The notes beneath the pieces are model-generated. The model had not been told where the DNA came from. It ran no database searches and saw nothing but the letters and a program-made list of their open reading frames with translations. A DNA stretch of 64,000 nucleotides. It comes from Platanthera guangdongensis (taxonomy: Eukaryota > Streptophyta > Magnoliopsida > Asparagales > Orchidaceae). The translations under genes and the position numbers were made by a program. Shown in pieces: positions 57,918-64,000 of the stretch. The stretch is from contig CM077153.1 in assembly GCA_039583875.1 (NCBI GenBank), positions 66,162,482 to 66,226,481 of the forward strand. The letters run 5' to 3'. Positions within the stretch are counted from its first letter, which is position 1. Each line of letters starts with the position of its first letter.

Positions 57918-59225
57918 ATGACCCGAGGGAATCTGTCACCTCTTTTTGATTTGGATCCGGAATTCGAGCGAACCCTTCGACACCGCTTACGATTTCGAGT
58001 TCCGAATTTTCAAGATACGGAATTCTTAGGAGACACTCCTAATCCTTCATTAATCCTCTCTCCGTCACCGCCTTCTTCTTCTCCTTCTTAATTTAGTTCT
58101 TCTTCCCATTCTCCTAGATCTCCTTCTTCTTCTTCTTCCAATATTGGTGAGCCAAATGCAGTTGAACATAGGACTATGTCCTATTATGCCCATCCAAACT
58201 TGGACGAGGCTCAATCTAGTATTGTTCGCCCCGCTATTGCCCCCAATAATTTTGAGTTGAAGCCAAGCATCATCCAAATGGTACAACAATATGTACAATT
58301 TGATGGGCTTCAAGATGAAGATCCAAACGCGCATATTTCAAATTTCTTAGAAATATGCGATACTTTTAAGATTAATGGTGTATCCGATTATGCCATCCGG
58401 CTAAGGTTATTTCCATTTACATTGCGCACTAAAGCCAAGCAGTGGTTGGGTTCTCTACCAAGAGGATCCATCACAACATGGGCTCAAATGACGGAAAGAT
58501 TTCTTACGAAATACTTTCCGCCGGCTAAAACGGCTAAGTTGCGCAATGATATTACTTATTTCTCCCAACTTGATTCAGAAACGTTATATGATACTTGGGA
58601 GCGTTTTAAGGAATTGCTTCGTCGATGTCCTCATCATGCAATTCAGGATTGGTTACAAATCCAAACCTTCTATCACGGCCTAAATTCTCAAACTAGGCAA
58701 CATATCGATGCTGCTGCCGGTGGAACGCTTAATAACAAAACACCGGCGGCCGCACAAGAGCTTATAGAAGGTATGGATTTGAATACCTATCAATGGAGTA
58801 CACCTCGGTCTAAACCACCTAAACCGGCCGGGATGTATGAAATCGATACGGTTTCAAGTTTGTCTCTCCAGGTTGAGCAACTGCAAAAACAGATGAATGA
58901 GATGTCTACTTCCTCGTCCAAATCTACCTGTGAGCCCCAATATTGGGAGCCTTCTACTATTGCCGAGCATGTGGATTACATGGGTAATCCGAATCGGCCA
59001 CCTTATAATCCGGGTAATAATTTTGGCAATACCTATCACCCGGGTATAAGGAATCACCCCAACTTCTCTTGGAGTAATCCGGGGAACGCAGCGCGCCCGC
59101 CGAACACGATTCCACCCGGCTATTTTCCACTGCAAGCTCCCAAAGCTCCCAATCTCGAGGAATTGTTCACGAAATATACGACTACAAATGATGCCAACAT
59201 CCGGAATCTCACCGGATCTCTTTGA
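57918..59225 (+). pseudogene. gag: Fragment F gag (Athila type)
   Basis: It starts at the ATG at 57918 (MTRGNLSPLFDLDPEFERT). The core 58176-59225 has ELKPSIIQMVQQYVQFDGL, DPNAHISNFLEICDTFKING, LRLFPFTLRTKAKQWLGSLP and the long spacer typical of Athila/Tat gags (retrotransposon gag family PF03732). TAA at about 58089 and TGA at 59223-59225 interrupt it; the frame goes on to the protease. Confidence 0.9.
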
Positions 59226-60173
59226 AGTTTGGAGACACAAATTGGGCAAATCGCTAAAATGCTCTCCGATCGTCAACAAGGAGCGCTACCGGGCAATACA
59301 GAGCCCAACCCAAAGGAGCATGCCAAAGCCATCACCCTACGGAGCGGGAAGGAGGTAACCACTTCTCCAAATCCGGTTGATACTTCTCCAATTCCGGTTG
59401 ATACAGAGGTAACAATTTCTTCATCTTCTCCTCCGCCTAAGCCTTCTATTTTTAATAAACCAAAAGCTTATCAACCATCTCTTCCCTATCCATCTAGAAT
59501 GCAAAAAGACCGGGTGGATGAACATCACGGTAAATTTTTGGACTTGTTTAAACAAATCCAAATAAATCTACCGTTTTGTGAAATAATAACACAAATGCCA
59601 AAATACGCCAAGTACCTCAAGGATCTTTTATCCAATAAAAAGAAACTTGAGGATATCTCCACGGTTCAATTGAATGCAGAGTGTTCGGCAGTTTTACTTA
59701 ATACATTACCTAAGAAATTACCCGATCCGGGTAGTTTCTTCATTCCCTGTTTGTTTGGTGATTTATTAGTAAAACGTGCGTTAGCCGATCTAGGCGCCTC
59801 AATTAATTTAATGCCTTATTCTTTGGTTAAGAAGTTGGGATTAGGAGAACCTAAACCCACAAGAATGTGCATTCAATTGGCGGATCGGTCTGTCAAGCTC
59901 CCTATGGGGATCATAGATGATGTGCTTGTCAAAGTTGACAAATTTTTCTTTCCGGTAGATTTCGTCATCTTTGACATTGAAGAGGACACCGAGGTCCCAC
60001 CCATTCTCGGTCGCCCTTTTCTTGCCACCTCACGCGCAGTTATAGACGTTAGTAATGGGAAACTTCTCCTTAGAGTCGGAGATGAAGAAGTTACCTTTAC
60101 TATAGACACGTCTATGAAAAACTCGCTCTCAAATGACGACTCATGTTATTATTTGGAGGCTTCTCCTGAATAA
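59226..60173 (+). pseudogene. pol: Fragment F gag end and aspartic protease
   Basis: ITLRSGKEV is a conserved Athila/Tat spacer motif. The protease site is ALADLGASINLMPYSLVKKLG (near 59790), the DLGAS variant typical of this clade. PPILGRPFLATSRAVIDV closes the domain. The frame ends at a TAA at 60171. Confidence 0.9.
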
Positions 60174-60715
60174 GACTCCTTTCTTTTTTCTGAAAAATCT
60201 TTATCTTCTATTGATCATGATGCCGATTTTGACAATTTAGATTTAATTGCTCATGAAAATAGTGATAATCTCTCGATCACTCACGCACCTATTTTTGAAC
60301 TTTTAGAAATTGGTAGTGATCGTTTGAAAACTTCTTATGATGAACTCCCGCGCTCGAACTAAAACAATTACCTGATCATTTAGAGTATTTATTTTTAGCG
60401 GAGGATTCAAAACTTCCGGTTATTGTGTCGGCCTACTTGACCGATGAAGAAAAAATTAAATTATCTCGTACTTTACAACTTCATCGCCGCGCAATTGCGT
60501 GGAAGATCACGGATTTGAGAGGTATTAATCCCTCCTTTTGCACCCATAAAATGTTTTTAGAAGAACACGCTCACAAAACAATTCAACCTCAACGTCGGCT
60601 AAATCCTAACATGAAGGAGGTAGTCAAGGCCGAGGTAATAAAATTATTAGATGCGGGTATCATATATCCAATTTCGGATACGACAATGATGTGGAATTAC
60701 ATGCTTTATGAGTCG
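60174..60715 (+). pseudogene. pol: Fragment F protease-RT spacer and RT start
   Basis: The frame shifts by one base near 60350. Then LKQLPDHLEYLFLAED, HRRAIAWKITDLRGINPSFC and QPQRRLNPNMKEVVKAEVIKLLDAGIIYPISD follow, the beginning of an Athila/Tat RT. Similarity stops near 60690, before the catalytic motifs. Confidence 0.88.
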
Positions 60716-61987
60716 ACATGCGGTGTCATAATCCTGGGTTAAGGATAGTGTGGCAGGTCTACAGGCTCGCTAGACGTCACACCGACGGGAGTTGGCAGTT
60801 AGACCTTGGGCGGTTAGGCTTGGTCCTCGGTGTTCACGTCCCGGGGCTCCTTCCGTGCCAAGTGAGCGGTTGGGCTTGGTCCTCGTGCTTTCTTCCAAGG
60901 CTCCTTCCGGGTCACACAAGGCCAGTTCGTTGCTTGGTTCTCGGTGCACATCTACCTGAGAGTCCCGTTGGGCCATAGTACGCGAGGGGGGGGGGTCCAC
61001 TATTATGTTCTTAGCGTTGAGGCGTACGGAGGCCTGGGTGAAGTAGTGTGGATACCCACCTAGTAGTAGAGAAGCCCGCTCTACTGTCACCGCCTGGCCA
61101 CGGCGGTTGATGCCTGAGAGGTTAGCTACCTGCTCAAAAAGTGGGAACTACTTGTCTGTGTCGACGTAGCGGTTGCATGTGTGTGATCATGGGTGAGTCA
61201 TTGCAGAGCATACATATCATCACATTACATTGCAAAACAAGATCCTCATCGTATAAGTTTGTATGGGCACTCTAATACGATGAGTTAGTTTTTGTTAAAC
61301 CGATCCTTAACTTATAAGCTTGTATGGGCATCCTTATAAGTTAAGTTACTTTCCTGCAGTAGATATTTATACTTGATGGTTTGTTGTAGCTCTTGTAGAA
61401 CTGCTAGATTAAAATGTTGTTAATCACATTGTACTACTACCACCTGCTTGTACCTGCTTGTTACATATTATATATTGTACCCTTGTTCCGTTCTCCGCCC
61501 GGTGCCGAGGAGTCACCGGGGGAGTGGATGTGAAGCCACTTAGTCTTTTAACTAACGGTTGCTACGTATTCCTTTTAGGAGGTCACCCCGTAGGTAGAGG
61601 AGTCGCAGACCTTGTAGCAGGATAGCCAGGCTAGGACGACAGGGCCTGAAAGGACGGTATCATCGCTACCGTTAGTTACTGATGTGAGTGTTGAGCGACT
61701 CTGATGTAGCCCCGTTGGGCATTTATTAGCTGTACTCTGATATTCTAGAAGCATGTTTTAGCTTCCTTATTTGATGTAGTTTGGACATATATGCTTTGTG
61801 TGAAGTTTACTTCTCTTATTATATTTTGGTTGGGTTGGCATATGTATATTGATATTGATTGTAGTCTGCAGAATAAGTGTCTTGTGGTACAGGTTAGCCC
61901 GTGTGCTAATGCTACCGCAAGCCGGCTGTTCTGGGCATAAGACCCTCTTCGTGCCATGTTTTGGGATCCGGGAGGGGTGGTCTTACA
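60716..61987 (+). mobile_element. Element G LTR, right part
   Basis: It ends GGTGGTCTTACA at 61987 like element B's LTR (12997). It parallels B around 11400-12990, including 'ataagtttgtatgggca' phrases and the CTGGGCATAAGACCC motif near the end. Its left end is cut at the F junction. It contains two hairpins with a shared loop (61245-61345). No gene is seen. Confidence 0.75.
61245..61345 (+). repeat. Two hairpins with different stems and a shared loop
   Basis: Hairpin 1 has arms CTCATCGTAT (61245-61254) and ATACGATGAG (61275-61284). Hairpin 2 has arms CTTAACTTATAAG (61306-61318) and CTTATAAGTTAAG (61333-61345). Both loops contain TTGTATGGGCA. All arms pair perfectly. Element B has a weaker form near 12270-12310. 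Confidence 0.85.
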
Positions 61988-62202
61988 AATGGTATCAGTT
62001 TGCCACGATCCTCAACTAAAGAAGTCATTCAACAATGGTACCACCCCCATTCGATTAGTCAGTTTGCGGACAAACTGACTTAGCGGACGCAGTGGTGTGC
62101 CCATATGTAATTCACACTAAGTAAGTCCAACTTTGACCTTTAGATTAGCCAACCTGACCATATATTTGTATTCTACGTGTAGATTCCAGTGTATGTTGAG
62201 CT
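61988..62202 (+). other. Element G primer binding site and leader
   Basis: AATGGTATCAGTTTG at 61988 is a tRNA-Met-type site that diverges after CAG. The leader is related to B's (13014-13221). No ORF. Confidence 0.75.
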
Positions 62203-62610
62203 GATGGGGGACACTCCTGCCCCTTCTATACCCACTCAGTTCCAACAATCCGAGTTGGGGCAGACGCTCACCGCAATCCTAAATGCCTTTAGGGAGCAGT
62301 AGCCTCCAATACAAAAACAACCTCCTGGCTCAAACTAGCTGAGCACCTTTCGGGCTCTCTCCCCTCTCGCCTACCTTGGGACAGAGTCGGCTGCACGCAC
62401 TGAAGAATGGCTCGAAATGGTGCAGGAGCTATTGGCGGGGATCCATTGCCCAGCCAACATGGCTGTAACGTTGGTGGTGTCCGTATTAGAACTACATGCT
62501 AAGAGGTGGTGGAAGTCCCTCATGGGATCCACCTTCCAAGGGTGAGTCTATACAGAGATAAGTTGGAGTGAGTTCTCGGGTGTCTTCTTGGAGCACTTCA
62601 TTCCCTATAA
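62203..62610 (+). pseudogene. gag: Element G gag, N-terminal fragment
   Basis: From the ATG at 62203 (MGDTPAPSIPTQFQQ) the protein follows B's gag: LGQTLTAILNAF, ESAARTEEWLEMVQELLAGIHCP and AKRWWKSLMG. Stops appear near 62299 (TAG), 62337 (TAG) and 62543 (TGA). It breaks off near 62610 at unrelated sequence. Confidence 0.85.
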
Positions 62611-64000
62611 ATGAGCACCGAGGACCAAGCCGAACCGTCCGACTTTGACTCATCTAATCGCTGTCCCAATTAGTGACGGTCAATACCGCACTTACATCCT
62701 TTCACAATGCTACCCGTAGTGAGACGACACTCTAATCATTGGACTACTAAATTCATTCTGTTAATCAAATATTCACATGTCCATAGATTATCCTCCTACA
62801 TGTCATTCCAAATGATTTCAACACATTATAAACATGATGCACATTTATATTAGTCTACCAATTTCTATCAAATCATTTCGTTTAAGTATGCTTCGCTTCA
62901 CAAATCAATTTCATGGGATCCAATTATTAAACTTCATCAATTACAGAACTAAGATGATTAACATAAAATAGTTCACCAAACCTCAAGTTAACTTGCAACA
63001 TTGACTCCACCAAGTCCAAATCCCATGTTATACAAAACCCAGAATTTAGGTGCAGAATAAATCTGGACAACAATTTCGACTGGAGATTCCCAAAGCTACA
63101 TTAATCTAGTGAAGAAGCGTAACCCCTCGATGGAAAGGTCTTTCTATGGCTTACAACTTTCATACTCAAACCACAACCCAGATTTGAGAGTACCATACTT
63201 GAAATCGGCTTCAAAATCCGCTGCGTACAAAACACAATTTCTGCATGCAGCGTTTGCCGACTGCCAAGTTCGTTTGGACTTTCCTATGGCTACATGCATT
63301 GCCTGAAGTCATGCAACCATTCGTTGGAAAGGTATTTGCAAGGGCTTCAACTTTTGTGTTTAGTTGAAAGCCCATATCTGGACATATCACACCTGAAAAT
63401 GGCCAAGGAGATCACTACGCGCAGAACACAGATTATGCGCGCATCTTAAGGCGGAATGAATGTCATCATTTCATCTTCCTCAAACCGATCTTCCCAAATC
63501 ACACCAGAAATTCTTCCTCCCTTATTCACCCTCATGAGGCCATGACTCTTCACGAAACCATGCCCCATCTTGACATAGAAGGTTGGAGAGGTTGAAGACA
63601 CCACTAACCTTAGAGCACAAGCCCTAGAATGGCCTCTTCCTAGAGAAATCATCATCTCGCAAGTCTAGACACTTTTGAGTCGACATCTCACCTAGATATC
63701 TACATATCTAGATCCAAGGGAGAGGGGAGGAAGCTCACCTCATTTCCGGCATTTCCAATATTTCCGGCCATGGATCTCGTGACTCTTCTCGGCGGCATTT
63801 TCTCCTCATGGCGGCGGCGGATCTTCTCCTCTAGGACTTGCTCCAGCAGTTTCTCCCTCTCTACAAAAGTTCTCTCAGAAAAATTGTTGGAATGAGTAGT
63901 GAAAATGGCTAGGGTTTTCACAACCCTTATAAGTGAAAAGTGATAAGGGTAGGGACACGCCCGTGTCCTTACCCGTGTCCTGCTCGGGCGAAGCGTCGAC
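62611..64000 (-). mobile_element. LTR-like sequence, unclassified, probably minus strand
   Basis: Read on the minus strand it starts with ACACGGGCGTGTCC-type sequence near the window edge, as in E's LTR. A CTTATAAGGGTTGTGAAAACCCTAGCC segment follows near 63940, then a short ORF with PPRRVTRSMAGN (63921-63700). This resembles LTR promoter and leader regions of chromoviruses. No LTR terminus is visible, so the identity is uncertain. Confidence 0.4.

Larger units (their letters stand above)
57845..60715 (+). mobile_element. Fragment F: Athila/Tat-type gypsy internal region
   Basis: It contains a 5' leader stub with an A-run, gag, protease and the first part of RT. No LTR, primer site or target duplication is visible at either edge, so both ends look like truncations. 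Confidence 0.85.

Noticed and set aside
63700..63921. Minus-strand ORF with PPRRVTRSMAGN as a host gene
   Set aside because: It is short, follows an LTR-like promoter region and resembles gag starts of chromoviruses; no exon structure continues.

Overview
This window is repeat-dense nuclear DNA of a flowering plant. Almost every base belongs to LTR retrotransposons inserted into one another. I find no convincing host gene, rRNA, tRNA gene or CRISPR array. The evidence for a plant is the mix of Ty1/copia Sirevirus-like elements, Ty3/gypsy chromoviruses and an Athila/Tat-type gypsy fragment, with initiator-Met-tRNA-type primer binding sites throughout. The species cannot be read from the sequence.

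Layout, with letters used as names below. 1-2754: three same-strand Sirevirus-like LTR right ends in a row, interrupting element A. 2755-8855 (minus): copia element A, internal region and 5' LTR, RT onward outside the window. 8856-19869 (plus): chromovirus B, with A inserted in its 5' LTR. 19870-44342 (minus): chromovirus C, inserted in B's 3' LTR. 26680-39152 (plus): complete Sirevirus-like element H inside C's reverse transcriptase, with a perfect ACTTG target-site duplication; H carries a 939-codon ORF in the envelope position. 44343-about 57840 (plus): copia element D, inserted in C's right LTR. 47023-56476 (plus): complete chromovirus E, inserted in D's gag. About 57840-60715: Athila-type gag-protease fragment F. 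About 60716-62610: LTR right part and gag start of chromovirus G (B-like). 62611-64000: an unclassified LTR-like stretch, probably minus strand. The deepest nesting is E in D in C in B.

How it works: each complete element has the usual cycle parts: LTR promoter, tRNA-Met primer site, gag, protease, integrase, RT/RNase H, and polypurine tract. Nearly all reading frames carry a few nonsense codons, mostly consistent with C-to-T decay of methylated DNA, so the copies look inactive as they stand.

The most unusual signals are regulatory. (1) Copia LTRs A, H and the left-edge fragments carry arrays of small hairpins whose stems differ but stay complementary, separated by a constant linker. In A and H these lie downstream of the TATA box, so they should be in the RNA leader. 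(2) The LTRs of A, H and C carry arrays of 6-10 bp palindromes spaced at 32, about 21 and 20-22 bp, which fits three or two DNA helical turns. (3) All three chromoviruses with a readable gag-protease junction (B, C, E) have a candidate 76-122 bp intron at the same place and phase. (4) H repeats its LTR palindrome array upstream of a TATA box in front of its envelope-position ORF, suggesting a separate internal promoter. Element and domain calls rest on motifs read by eye; no alignment or database search was run.
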